64,000 nt of DNA from Microbacterium sp. VKM Ac-2870 (GCF_015350795.1 NZ_JADKSH010000001.1:744461-808460), one strand, 5' to 3'; positions 35,196 through 44,232 are shown, numbered from the stretch's first letter. A program made the numbers and translations. The notes: generated by a model from the sequence alone, not told the origin.

Positions 35196-36665
35196 ATGGC
35201 CAGTCAGCAGAACACGAGCAAGGACGATTTCGAGTTGCGGGCTGTGCAGTTCTCCCGCCTCACCCGCCGCGGCATCCTCCTCGGCCTCTCCCTCCCCCAA
35301 CTGATCGTCCTCGCCATCGGCGTACTCTCCATCGTCGGTGCCCTCTACGCCGGCGGCGGGATACTCCTCGCCTGGACAGCGCCCGTCTGGGTTGTGTGCG
35401 CCGTGCTCGCATGGACGCCGATCGGAGGCAGGAAGCTCATCGAATGGGTGCCCGTCACCCTCCGATGGCTGCTCCGGACCGCAGCCAGGCAGACCGCGTT
35501 CCGGACGCGGGTCGTGCAGCCCCGCCCCGCAGGAACCCTGGCACTGCCGGGTGACGCCGCAGCATTGCGGGAATGGGAGGACCCGGAGACCGGGGCCGCG
35601 ATGATCCACGACCCACACGCTCAGACCCTCACCGCCATCGTCGCCGTCTCACATCCCGCATTCGTGCTCCTCGACCCCGGCGAGCAGGAACGCCGCGTCG
35701 CCACCTGGGGACGCGTCCTCGCCACCGCCTGCCGCTCCGGACGGATTGCCCGCCTCCAAATCTGCGAACGCACCCTCCCCGACGGCGGCTCCGGGCTGAT
35801 GGAGTGGTGGCGCAGGCACGGCCGCAACGACAAGTCCTGGACGTCCACTGTCTACCGGGAGCTCATCGACCGGGCCGGGCCCGCCGGAGAACGCCACGCG
35901 ACCACGATCAGTGTGGCCCTCGACATGCGTGCTGCAGCCCGGCAGATCCGCACGAGCGGTGGCGGCATCAAGGGCGCTGCCGCGGTGCTGCGGCAGGAGA
36001 TGACGACTCTCACCACCGCGCTACGCGCTGCGGAGCTCGCCGTTACCGGCTGGCTGACGCCGCCGGAGGTGGCGGTAATCCTTCGTGCCGCCTACGACCC
36101 GGCCACCGCCGCGTCTCTCGAACGCCACGGCGACATCGGACGATCACTTGCGACAGCGGGGCCGGTCGCGGTCACCGAAACCTGGGACCGGCTGCGCTCT
36201 GATTCCGCGCATCACGCGGTGCTGTGGATCAGCGAGTGGCCCCGCTCACAGGTCTACCCAGGGTTCCTCGCACCCGTGCTGCTGTCCTCTGGGATTCAGC
36301 GCGCGTTCTCGCTGATCTGCACCCCGATTCGTTCCGACCAGGCTGCACGAGATATCAGGAAGAAGAAGACTGAGCTGATCTCCGACGCCGCCCAACGCCA
36401 GAAAATGGGTCAGATCGAAGACGCCTCCCAAACCGCCGAATACGGCGACGTACTCCAACAGGAAGCCGACCTCACCGCTGGCCACGGCGTCCTCCGCTAC
36501 ACCGGCCTTATCTCCATATCGGCCCCCACCCCAGAGGAACTCGATACGGCGGTGGCGGCGATCGAACAGGCCGCGATCCAAGCGTCCTGCGAAACCCGCC
36601 GCCTCGTCGGCCAGCAAGCCCAAGCGTTCACCGTCGCAGCCCTGCCGCTGTGCCGAACCGTCTAA
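35196..36665 (+). CDS. SCO6880-family conjugation protein (PrgI/VirB4 N-terminal-like)
   Basis: 489 residues. Two membrane helices near 30-80 (GILLGLSLPQLIVLAIGVLS and WTAPVWVVCAVLAWTPIGG) are followed by a soluble domain resembling the N-terminal part of VirB4/TraC proteins (HPAFVLLDPGEQERRVATWG; RKKKTELISDAAQRQKMGQ). In these elements VirB4 is split into this protein and the ATPase two genes on. It lacks a P-loop. Position and blocks match SCO6880 proteins of actinobacteria. Confidence 0.9.
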   Translation: MASQQNTSKDDFELRAVQFSRLTRRGILLGLSLPQLIVLAIGVLSIVGALYAGGGILLAWTAPVWVVCAVLAWTPIGGRKLIEWVPVTLRWLLRTAARQTAFRTRVVQPRPAGTLALPGDAAALREWEDPETGAAMIHDPHAQTLTAIVAVSHPAFVLLDPGEQERRVATWGRVLATACRSGRIARLQICERTLPDGGSGLMEWWRRHGRNDKSWTSTVYRELIDRAGPAGERHATTISVALDMRAAARQIRTSGGGIKGAAAVLRQEMTTLTTALRAAELAVTGWLTPPEVAVILRAAYDPATAASLERHGDIGRSLATAGPVAVTETWDRLRSDSAHHAVLWISEWPRSQVYPGFLAPVLLSSGIQRAFSLICTPIRSDQAARDIRKKKTELISDAAQRQKMGQIEDASQTAEYGDVLQQEADLTAGHGVLRYTGLISISAPTPEELDTAVAAIEQAAIQASCETRRLVGQQAQAFTVAALPLCRTV

Positions 36666-36686
36666 CCGCCGCGAGAGGACACAAGT

Positions 36687-37466
36687 ATGCCTACGTTTGA
36701 GGACCCGACCGCAGACGCGACGGAAGCATCCGAGGCGCTGCGTGGCCTGGCTCACGCCACCCGTACATTCGACAATCCGGCCGACACCTATGCGGTGCTC
36801 GGTGATCTGCTCGGCGGGATGCGGTCACTTCGAGAGGTGTTCGACCAGCTCGCCACCGCCCATGTCTCTCACCGGGTACGAGCACACGACGACGCCGGAA
36901 GTCAGACAGCGGGGTCAATATCCGCACACGCGGCCGCGAACGAACTACACCATGCCGTCGCGCTGCTGGATGGGCTGCATGATCGGTTGGATGCGGCGAT
37001 GTCGCAGTCCGGTCGGATCGCCTGGCACGAGGCCCCCGCCGAAGCACCCCCAGCCAGCCGGTGGATCAATGTCGTGTTCTTGGAAGGCCAGGACGCCGAC
37101 CAAGTACTCGACCTGATCAACCACGGCGGTACCGATGCGGCCATCGAACACCTCGCAGGGTATGACGTCGGTGAGGAGACGACACAGGCCGCGCTCGTCA
37201 ACGGATACGTCTACGACCGCGTCCCCGCCGGTGCATTGGATCGGATCGCAACGGGCAAGGATTACACCCTCACCTACAACCATGACCTCGGCCACGTCTC
37301 CCTCCTCAGAACCCATCCTGCTGCCCCTCCGGAGAACAGATCCGGTACTCAACCACAGCGTGCCGCCTCTCGCACGGCTTTCCGGCGCCCCGCACGTACG
37401 CAGATTGCGGATGACGACTGGTCCTTGTCGCGTCCGTCATCGGTGTCGAGGGGACGGTCTTTGTGA
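36687..37466 (+). CDS. Hypothetical transfer-operon protein
   Basis: 259 residues, soluble. The first 115 residues look helical (EASEALRGLAHATRTFDNPA, SLREVFDQLATAHVSHR). The middle (WINVVFLEGQDADQVLDLIN) looks like an alpha/beta domain, and the tail is basic. It sits between SCO6880 and the VirB4-like ATPase and overlaps the latter by 4 bp, so it is probably needed for transfer. I recognise no family. Confidence 0.72.
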   Translation: MPTFEDPTADATEASEALRGLAHATRTFDNPADTYAVLGDLLGGMRSLREVFDQLATAHVSHRVRAHDDAGSQTAGSISAHAAANELHHAVALLDGLHDRLDAAMSQSGRIAWHEAPAEAPPASRWINVVFLEGQDADQVLDLINHGGTDAAIEHLAGYDVGEETTQAALVNGYVYDRVPAGALDRIATGKDYTLTYNHDLGHVSLLRTHPAAPPENRSGTQPQRAASRTAFRRPARTQIADDDWSLSRPSSVSRGRSL

Positions 37467-38953
37467 CCCGCGACGACAGCCGGCTACACACGGGCGCGCT
37501 GGTCGAACCGTCCGGGGAAAGCCGCAGGCAGCGGAAAGCCCGTCAGAAGGCGGCTACTCGTATCGAGCAGGATGCCCGCCACGCTGGACAAGCCGAGACT
37601 CGAGCGCGCCTGGATGCGCAGCGCGCCGAACGTCGCGCCGCCACCTACTTACCTTCCGCTGGGGAGGCAGGGGCTTCGGCGTTGCGCACGCCGGGAGGGT
37701 TCCGACTCCCCCGGCACCAGGACACGTCCGCGACGCTCGCTGGCGCGTACCCGTTCCTCGCCGAAGGCGGGCTGGGTGCCGACGGCGTGTTCGTCGGCCA
37801 GGACCTCTACTCCGGCGGTTCCTTCGTCTACGACCCGTGGACTCTCTACGCCCGCGGAATGATCACGGCCCCCAATATCGTCCTCGCAGGGATCGTCGGG
37901 TCCGGGAAGTCATCACTGGCGAAGAGCCTCTACACACGTTCCATTCCGTTCGACCGACGCGTCTACGTCCCCGGAGATCCGAAGGGGGAACACACCGCCG
38001 TCGCCGAGGCCGTCGGCGGGCGCGCGATCATCCTCGGCCACGGACTCCGCAACCGCCTCAACCCCCTCGATGAAGGCCACCGCCCCTCCGGCCTGTCGGA
38101 CGCTGAATGGGTCGCCCAGGTCGCATCCCGACGACGAGAGCTGATCGGCGCGTTAGCGGAGACGGTACTGGATCGGGTGCTGACTCCGTTAGAGCACACC
38201 GCCATCGACCTCGCCCTACAAGATGCCGTCCGGTCATCGGAGGTGCCGATCCTGCCCATGGTCGTCGACCACATCCTCAACCCCGACCCGGCAAGCAACA
38301 CCGACGGGCGACTCGCAGAAGACGGACGACTCGTCGGCCACGCGCTGCGCCGCCTTGTCGCCGGCGATCTCGCCGGTCTGTTCGACGGGCCATCGACAGT
38401 GAGGTTCGACCCGTCACTACCGATGATTAGTCTCGACCTGTCGCGCGTGGCAGAGAACTCCACCTTGATCTCAGTGCTGATGACCTGCTCCAGTGCGTGG
38501 ATGGAATCGGCGCTGATGGACCCCAACGGCGGGCACCGGTGGGTGATCTACGACGAAGCCTGGCGACTCATGGCCTACCCCGCGCTCCTGAAACGCATGG
38601 ATGCGCAGTGGCGGCTGGCACGGCATTACGGGATTGCGAACATGCTGATCTTCCACAAGCTCACCGACCTCGACAATGTCGGCGACCAAGGCTCCGCCAT
38701 GCGATCCCTCGCCAACTCGCTGCTAGCGAATGCGGAAACGCGGATCATCTACCGGCAAGAGGCCGACCAGCTCGGTGCCACCGCGGCGGCTCTCGGGCTC
38801 ACCGGCACGGAACAGAAGCTCCTCACCGGCCTCGGGACCGGACAAGGGCTGTGGCGGATCAAGGAACGCTCCTTCGTTGTCCAGCATCAGCTACACCCTG
38901 CCGAGCTCGCCGCGTTCGACACGACCGGGCGCATGAGAGGGGAACATCCCTGA
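37463..38953 (+). CDS. VirB4-like conjugation ATPase
   Basis: 496 residues, GTG start. An N-terminal coiled, charged region (about 20-60) is followed by the P-loop ATPase: Walker A GIVGSGKSSLAK at about 155, PGDPKGEHTAV, Walker B-like HRWVIYDEAWRLM at about 357, and a RecA-like C-terminal part ending FVVQHQLHPAELAAF. It energises assembly or substrate transfer. It is the last gene before a cargo block that separates it from TraG. Confidence 0.9.
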   Translation: MTRDDSRLHTGALVEPSGESRRQRKARQKAATRIEQDARHAGQAETRARLDAQRAERRAATYLPSAGEAGASALRTPGGFRLPRHQDTSATLAGAYPFLAEGGLGADGVFVGQDLYSGGSFVYDPWTLYARGMITAPNIVLAGIVGSGKSSLAKSLYTRSIPFDRRVYVPGDPKGEHTAVAEAVGGRAIILGHGLRNRLNPLDEGHRPSGLSDAEWVAQVASRRRELIGALAETVLDRVLTPLEHTAIDLALQDAVRSSEVPILPMVVDHILNPDPASNTDGRLAEDGRLVGHALRRLVAGDLAGLFDGPSTVRFDPSLPMISLDLSRVAENSTLISVLMTCSSAWMESALMDPNGGHRWVIYDEAWRLMAYPALLKRMDAQWRLARHYGIANMLIFHKLTDLDNVGDQGSAMRSLANSLLANAETRIIYRQEADQLGATAAALGLTGTEQKLLTGLGTGQGLWRIKERSFVVQHQLHPAELAAFDTTGRMRGEHP

Positions 38954-38965
38954 GAGGCTGATCGG

Positions 38966-39718
38966 TCAGAGGAAGTCGCACCCGGCGAGTGTGCGGACGG
39001 GCAAAGCGTCGTCGGGCAGCGCATCGGCGCCAATGACCCTCCAGTCCTCGCCGAGTACCCCGTGGAAGCCAAACAAGCAGATGATCGCAACCCACCGTTT
39101 GATCGCGTCAGCGACGGCGGATCGGAGCTCCCGTTCGAATGGCTCGAAGGCCGCGCCTTCCAATGTCCGCCGATAGTGGGCGGCTAGCGCATCGCTACTA
39201 TCGATCGCAGCTCGCTCGACCTCCTCCCACATATCTTGTGACGACCGAGACCTCACCTCGCCGCCTCTGATCTGGTCGAGGTGGTGGTAACGACCGGCGT
39301 CTGCGTAATTTGGCAAAGCACCAATAGCGGCGGCCCACACTGGATCGTTGTCGAGCGTGCAAACCCAGCTCTCCAAGAGACGCTGGTGCTCCCAGCCCTC
39401 CGCCGCAACGGCCTCACTGATCGTCCCGCGCAGCCGCGCGTCCATCTCGTCCAGGGCATGACCCCAGCCTTCACGGGTGTAGCCCATGTTCTTCGGCCAG
39501 CCCTCACCCCGGGAGACTGCGGCCGTTCCAAGCGCAAGCTTCATCAAGCGCTCGACACCTATTGAGTACGTCGCCAACACGGCATCGATGTCGCGCTCAA
39601 GTGCGCCGTCCTGACGGAGAAGGCGATCAGCCGACGCAAGCACTCTGCGCGCGGAAGTGATCTCAGGCAACAGACCGTTCAGCCATTGCAGATCGGTGAA
39701 CGCTGATCCTCGCCCCAT
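38966..39718 (-). CDS. Hypothetical cargo protein
   Basis: 250 residues, mostly helical, soluble. Read against the transfer genes and convergent with virB4 (12-bp gap). The ATG at 39718 is chosen; the longer frame extends through low-quality sequence. Segments include ARRVLASADRLLRQDGALER and DAVLATYSIGVERLMKLALG, and the C-terminus is IICLFGFHGVLGEDWRVIG. Recurrent pairs of helices and a conserved-looking R-x-Y centre (SIGVERLMKLAL) recall HEPN-type or abortive-infection proteins, but I could not establish that. Confidence 0.65.
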   Translation of the reverse strand: MGRGSAFTDLQWLNGLLPEITSARRVLASADRLLRQDGALERDIDAVLATYSIGVERLMKLALGTAAVSRGEGWPKNMGYTREGWGHALDEMDARLRGTISEAVAAEGWEHQRLLESWVCTLDNDPVWAAAIGALPNYADAGRYHHLDQIRGGEVRSRSSQDMWEEVERAAIDSSDALAAHYRRTLEGAAFEPFERELRSAVADAIKRWVAIICLFGFHGVLGEDWRVIGADALPDDALPVRTLAGCDFL

Positions 39719-39912
39719 GCTGCCGAGTGTACCGATACGACAAATGCCACCTGGCGTGGGCACCTTGACTGCGGTGAGCAGGACGGGCCTGAGTGCACCC
39801 ACCCTGTGGAGTTGATCGGTAAGTGGCCGCCTTCTGTGATCGCTCCGTGGCGGCATGCCCCACTAGCAGGCCGTCTCGCGGAGGACAATCGGTCGGCTAT
39901 CCAATCCCTAAG

Positions 39913-40533
39913 ATGTCAGTCATGGCATCCGACGTCGAAGTTTCCTATTCACGGCGAGCCGCCGAATACACAGAGCGGCTTGGCTCCGTAGCGACCGTTC
40001 GCCCGTCCGACCTTCACCTCGTTACATCGTGGGCAGCCGAGGTAGAGGGGCCGCTGCTCGATGCGGGATGCGGTCCTGGGCATTGGACCGGCTACCTCGC
40101 CGAGCACGGCAACGACGCCCGAGGAATCGACCAGGTGCCGGCATTCATCGAGCACGCCCGTAGGGCCCACCCCGGCGTGCCGTTCGAGGTGGGAAGTATC
40201 GATGCTCTGCCTGACTCGTCCGGGAGCATCGGGGGCGTGCTCGCCTGGTACTCACTCATTCACCACGAGCCCGCCCTTATTCGGCAGCCACTTGCTGAGT
40301 TTGCCCGTGTCCTACGACCAGGAGGGAAGCTCCTCGTGGGCTTCTTCGCTGGACCGAAGGTCGAACGATTCGACCACGCGATTACCACGGCCTACACCTG
40401 GCCTCCCGAAACCATGGCGGCCGATCTCCGCGCGGCCGGGTTCGAGATCATCGAAACGCACACACGAACCGGAGCACTGCCAAAGCCCCGACCTCACGGC
40501 GCGATCCTTGCCCACCTCAGTGACGACCGGTAG
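39913..40533 (+). CDS. Class I SAM-dependent methyltransferase (cargo)
   Basis: 206 residues. SAM motif I is LLDAGCGPGHWTGYLAEHG at about 51-69, motif II GIDQVPAFIEHAR, motif III/IV GGVLAWYSLIHHEP, and the post-I loop VLRPGGKLLVGFF. It belongs to the ubiE/Methyltransf_11 group. The start is the first ATG that gives the family N-terminus (YSRRAAEYTERLGS). Its substrate is unknown. It is divergent from the preceding hypothetical gene across a 194-bp gap. Confidence 0.88.
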   Translation: MSVMASDVEVSYSRRAAEYTERLGSVATVRPSDLHLVTSWAAEVEGPLLDAGCGPGHWTGYLAEHGNDARGIDQVPAFIEHARRAHPGVPFEVGSIDALPDSSGSIGGVLAWYSLIHHEPALIRQPLAEFARVLRPGGKLLVGFFAGPKVERFDHAITTAYTWPPETMAADLRAAGFEIIETHTRTGALPKPRPHGAILAHLSDDR

Positions 40534-40654
40534 ACCAACCTCAACCGTGCGCTTTTGCGCCTGATGCCAAGTGGGCGGCGGGGAGCTGCGCAGCCCCAGA
40601 ACTGCGACCTGCGGTACTGGCCTGTCCCGAGGGCAGGACGTCTCAAAAGCTGAG

Positions 40655-41020
40655 TCAATCGATCCAGCGACGAGCTTCAGCAATCAGAGCGATCTCTTCC
40701 ACGAAACGTGGGTCCCGTTCGGCGAGTTCGCGGTAGGTGGACAGATCCTTATCGAGGATTTGACGGATGCTTTCACTGTTGCTTCCGGTGAGGGGAATGG
40801 AAAGCTCTGCGTCGTTTGGGGGCCAGCCGCCAAACCCGTGGCCAGATTGCGGGTGGATAGCGCTTGCGGCCCAGCCGGCCTGCCGAATTGACCGGAGCCG
40901 CGCCTGCCTTACTGGGTCGTCCAATTCTTCGCCGGCGGCCTGGACTGCGTTGTCGAGGGAGGCATCGATCGTGAGCCATGCGGAGACGGGGAACGTCCGG
41001 GCAGTCGTGGGCTGATCCAT
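40655..41020 (-). CDS. Hypothetical cargo protein
   Basis: 121 residues, soluble, read leftward. Contains FPVSAWLTIDASLDNAVQAA at the N-terminus and a helical C-terminus (ESIRQILDKDLSTYRELAER). No domain recognised and no coupling to a neighbour. It lies beside the broken VOC gene. Confidence 0.55.
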   Translation of the reverse strand: MDQPTTARTFPVSAWLTIDASLDNAVQAAGEELDDPVRQARLRSIRQAGWAASAIHPQSGHGFGGWPPNDAELSIPLTGSNSESIRQILDKDLSTYRELAERDPRFVEEIALIAEARRWID

Positions 41021-41136
41021 GAGCAGAGGCTATGCGTCGGAGCGCGTCGTGCCAACTACCACCGCCGCCTTTGAGCCTTCTTTTTTCGCGGTTGAGATCC
41101 AGTCGCCCAGGCACCCACGGGAACGACCAACGTGCG

Positions 41137-41510
41137 CTATGAGGCGACGAACGGAGTCAAACAGAATGGATGTCCCGCTGGATCAAGCATTACGATCCAC
41201 CTGCCGTCGGGCTGATGGGAAGCCAGGTCTGCGCCACACTGCTCCGCATGCTTGCGGAGCGCGCTCAGTTCGTCTTCCTTGCAAGCCAAGTCGAGATGAA
41301 CGATGGAAGTTCCCGGCCACATGGGACGACGATACGGCGAGATGCGCTGGGTCACGAGGCGGTAGCTTCCAGCTGTTACTCCTGCGGCACTGTCTGTGAC
41401 CCAATCGACATTGCCCCAAGGAGCCGAGCGTAAAACTCAGACAGCTCCCGGTGGTCTTCGCAATCGATTGAGACTCCAGCGATGCGAGCACTCGTTATCG
41501 ATTTGCTCAT
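41137..41510 (-). pseudogene. VOC (glyoxalase/bleomycin-resistance-like) family gene with one frameshift
   Basis: The N-terminal part (SARIAGVSIDCEDHRELSEF, YARLLGA) and the C-terminal part (LVTQRISPYRRPMWPG, SIVHLDLACKEDELSALRKH, WIVMLDPAGHPFCLT) are one VOC protein in two frames. Reading one base over after LLGA gives NVDWVTDSAAGVTAGSYRLV, which joins the two. The break is a single missing base near the CCCC run at 41411-41417. VOC proteins bind metal with His/Glu. It is inactive unless the shift is a sequencing error. Confidence 0.8.
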
Positions 41511-41779
41511 GTGATCGAGAGTACGCACCCACAGCGCGCGCAACCACGGCTCGGCTGCCCATGTGTCTGCTGACTCATCAACCGTCCCGGTCAAGCGCGC
41601 AAGCCAAACGATGAGCGTGCACTTGTGGGCCTGGGACTTTTCAGCTTGGAGTTCTCGGCTCGGCGGGGAGGATGTAAGAACTCGATGACCTCAACGACAA
41701 CATCGTCGGCCTGATCGAGGAAGTCGCTGTCTTCCATTAGGCGGCGCCCGAAAGCCGGACCTCAACCGTTCGCCTTGGC

Positions 41780-41809
41780 TGCCTCGAAAAGCTAAAGCTT
41801 TCCGAGGCA
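41780..41809. repeat. Near-perfect 14-bp inverted repeat (hairpin)
   Basis: TGCCTCGAAAAGCT, AA, then AGCTTTCCGAGGCA, with one mismatch between the arms. It lies in the gap between the VOC remnant and the marR gene. There is no T run, so it is a poor terminator; it may be a recombination or regulatory site. Confidence 0.6.
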
Positions 41810-41895
41810 CGCGAAACCCCTTCCGAGCCGCCGAAGGATGTGACTCGCATGGAATATCGGCCGGATTTTCTCGGCGGTAACTGTCGCGTCGTGGA

Positions 41896-42342
41896 TCACG
41901 TCCGATTGGACGAGGTCTGCTCCTGCAGCAGCGCGGTAACGTTCTCGAGATAGTGGGCGATGGTTGTCCGCTCTGCGTCCGAGAAACTGCTCGACACGTC
42001 CACGAGTTGCGTGACGTAGCGCTCGGATGCTGAGGAGATCAATTCGGTGTCCAGGTGGGCGAGGGAGATCAGTACTCGCCGTCGGTCGTTCGCATCGGGG
42101 CTGCGAGCGACGTGGCCGCGGGCAACGAGCCGGTCAGTGATTTTGGTGGCTGCGGCTGGCGTGATCGATAGGCGTTCCGCCAGCTCTCCCGTCGAAATGG
42201 CATCGGTGTCGAACAGGATCGCGAGCGTGTAGAGCTCCTTGATGGAGAGCCCGAGTTTGGTCGCGAGGGTGCTCTGGAAGACCGCGGCGGAGATGTTGAG
42301 TCGCTGTTGAAGGTTGATGAGCGCACGGATCGACGTTGACAT
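41896..42342 (-). CDS. MarR-family regulator (cargo)
   Basis: 148 residues. Winged helix at about 40-105 with STGELAERLSITPAAATKIT and GHVARSPDANDRRRVLISLA, the standard MarR wing. It is divergent from the membrane-protein gene at 42405, and the 62-bp gap contains overlapping palindromes made of TTAAG/CTTAA units, so it probably represses both directions. Confidence 0.9.
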   Translation of the reverse strand: MSTSIRALINLQQRLNISAAVFQSTLATKLGLSIKELYTLAILFDTDAISTGELAERLSITPAAATKITDRLVARGHVARSPDANDRRRVLISLAHLDTELISSASERYVTQLVDVSSSFSDAERTTIAHYLENVTALLQEQTSSNRT

Positions 42343-42347
42343 ATTTC

Positions 42348-42379
42348 CTTAACTTAGGTTAAGTGTACACTTAAGTTAA
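42348..42379. promoter_or_regulatory. Overlapping palindromes between marR and membrane-protein gene
   Basis: TTAAGTGTACACTTAA at 42359-42374 is a perfect 16-bp palindrome. It overlaps CTTAAC-TTAG-GTTAAG at 42348-42363 and is followed by a further AAGTTAA half at 42373-42379. The region is much richer in AT than its surroundings and is a likely MarR operator overlapping both promoters. Confidence 0.75.
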
Positions 42380-42404
42380 TCAACTCTAGGCAAGGTTCTC
42401 GAAC

Positions 42405-42800
42405 ATGTCAAAGATTCAGAACACCATCCCGGCATGGCAACACGTCGCGGCAACGCTACACATGATGGTGCTTGCAGTGCTCAACACCTCAGTCCTTGTG
42501 CTGCTGCTCGTGGTGCGCCCCGAGCCGTTCCTGCTGCTGCTGCTCAGGACGACCTTCGCCCTCCTGCTCAGCATGTATGCCATGTATCTCACCCGGGGAC
42601 TGCGGGACCGTAACAACCGTCGAGTGATCAAGGTCCTGACCATCATCACGGCCTACGCTCTCCTTGCTTCGGCTATCTTCCTGTGGCTCGTCGATAACCC
42701 GCCCTGGTGGGTGGTCGTCACTCAGTGGGTGACCGTGGTCATCTACATCGCCTTCGGACTGCTACTTGCCACCCTCCCCCGAGAAAGAAGTCGCACATGA
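42405..42800 (+). CDS. Small four-helix membrane protein under MarR control
   Basis: 131 residues with four hydrophobic segments (MMVLAVLNTSVLVLLLVV, LLRTTFALLLSMYAMYL, VLTIITAYALLASAIFLWLV and VVVTQWVTVVIYIAFGLLLA). No family recognised. Its stop overlaps the next start (ATGA). Its regulator and size suggest a stress or efflux-related role, which is inference. Confidence 0.75.
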   Translation: MSKIQNTIPAWQHVAATLHMMVLAVLNTSVLVLLLVVRPEPFLLLLLRTTFALLLSMYAMYLTRGLRDRNNRRVIKVLTIITAYALLASAIFLWLVDNPPWWVVVTQWVTVVIYIAFGLLLATLPRERSRT

Positions 42801-43147
42801 CTCCCAACCGGCTCGTTCGCCGCGATGGTGATGCTGAGATCATCGGCTCGCTTCATGCGCTCGGCGACGGACTTTTCATTCCCTGCGGTCCGCACGGCGC
42901 TCCGCTGGCGTCGCCGATGTCCTCGGATGACGCCGAACTATATGTTCGCCGCTACGGGCTCGAGAGCCTCATGGACACCTGGCTGTTCCAGCAAGGCGAA
43001 GAGCAGTACTCGTGCAAGATCATCGAAGCCCGCCCCGGGTATGCCCGTTACCAAATCACCGACTACGGTCACGCCGACGCCTTCACCATCCAAGAATCGC
43101 ATGACCCTGCCAACGAACTTGCTTGGTCACGCCACGATCGCCCATGA
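42797..43147 (+). CDS. Hypothetical protein coupled to the membrane protein
   Basis: 116 residues, soluble, with an N-terminal RDGDAEIIGSLHALGDGLFI and a conserved-looking QQGEEQYSCKIIEARPGY. It is coupled to the upstream gene by ATGA. It ends just before a transposon fragment, so the C-terminus may be cut by that insertion. Confidence 0.65.
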   Translation: MTPNRLVRRDGDAEIIGSLHALGDGLFIPCGPHGAPLASPMSSDDAELYVRRYGLESLMDTWLFQQGEEQYSCKIIEARPGYARYQITDYGHADAFTIQESHDPANELAWSRHDRP

Positions 43148-43156
43148 CCCCGGGCA

Positions 43157-43261
43157 ATGTATGACGAGGGCGGCCACACCGTGCAGGAGATCGCCGACAC
43201 GTTCGGGGTGTCCCGGCCCACGATCTATCGGCACTTGGCCGAGCACATCGAGCGGGCCTGA
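43157..43261 (+). pseudogene. C-terminal fragment of a serine resolvase
   Basis: 35 residues of a resolvase DNA-binding tail: a helix-turn-helix, TVQEIADTFGVSRPTIYRHL, followed by AEHIERA and a stop. The catalytic domain is absent. It lies 9 bp upstream of a TniA-like transposase start, which is the order expected of a Tn5053/Tn552-type unit. Confidence 0.7.
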
Positions 43262-43270
43262 CGAGGGATC

Positions 43271-43840
43271 ATGGCGCACGTCAGCGACCGGCAAAAGGCC
43301 GAGCTTGTGCGCCAACACCAGGACGGGCTGCCGTGGACGCGGCTTGCAAAGCACTCCGGCGTTGCGGTGCGGACCCTGCAACGCTGGGCAGCTCGGATTG
43401 AGACGGGGCAGCTCGCGAGGGCCCCTCGCCGCGATAAGGGATCGACGCGCACTGCCGCCGGACTGGTAACTGCGATCGAGGCGCTTGCTGTGCGCCGGCC
43501 CGCGCCGACGATCGCGTATATCCACCGCCGCATCGGTGACATTGCCCGGGATCGCGGATTGCCGGCGCCGGGGTACACCACGGTCCGCGAGATCGTGCGC
43601 GCGCTCGACCCAGGCTTGACGACTCTCGCTGACGGCGGGGACGCGGCGTACCGGGACAGGTTTGAGCTGGTCTACCGCCGCACGACGCCTGCCCCGAATG
43701 AGCAGTGGCAGATGGATCACACCCTGCTCGATGTGATGGTAGTTAACGACCGACAGCAGCCCGTCCGACCCTGGCTCACGATCGTGCTCGACGACTACTC
43801 GGGAGCTATCGCCGGCTACACGGTGGGCGTCTCAGCACCG
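43271..43840 (+). pseudogene. Truncated TniA/Mu-type DDE transposase
   Basis: About 190 residues. A helix-turn-helix region (RLAKHSGVAVRTLQRWAARI) is followed by the start of the integrase core, PNEQWQMDHTLLDVMVV (first catalytic Asp) and RPWLTIVLDDYSGAIAGYTV (second Asp). The third catalytic Glu and the C-terminal part are missing, because sequence from about 43840 belongs to dprA. It cannot transpose. Confidence 0.78.
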
Positions 43841-43841
43841 A

Positions 43842-44232
43842 CGAGATGCCGCCGGGGGCAGCGCCGACGAAATGGCGGTTCCTGCAACGAGGCCGCCTCC
43901 TCGCCGCACTCTCCGGTGCCGTGGCGGTCGCTGAGGCCGGCTACCGGTCCGGGACCCTCAATACTGCTGCCCGTGCCGTCGAGCTTCACCGCCCGGTGGG
44001 TGCGGTGCCGGGGCCGATCACCTCTGCTGCTTCTGCTGGCTGCCACCGGCTGCTCCGTGACGGGCTTGCCACCGTGATCACCGGCTATGACGATGTCCGC
44101 TACCTCCTGGACGGGATGCGAGACGGCGTGCAACGGATGGGAGGCCGCACGGCAGGACTCGATCGCGACTCTCTTGACCCGACAGCCGGACCGTCGTCGT
44201 CAGGGCCGTCGCGGCGGGGCCCGTCGCTCTGA
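43842..44232 (+). pseudogene. dprA: C-terminal fragment of a DprA-like DNA-processing protein
   Basis: About 129 residues match the last part of the DprA Rossmann fold (EMPPGAAPTKWRFLQRGRLL, then GYRSGTLNTAARAVELHRPV and GAVPGPITSAASAGCHRLLR). The N-terminal two thirds were lost at the junction with the transposase near 43840. DprA loads RecA on single-stranded DNA and is carried by some conjugative elements of this type. The fragment has an ATG at 43846 but lacks most of the fold. Confidence 0.78.
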
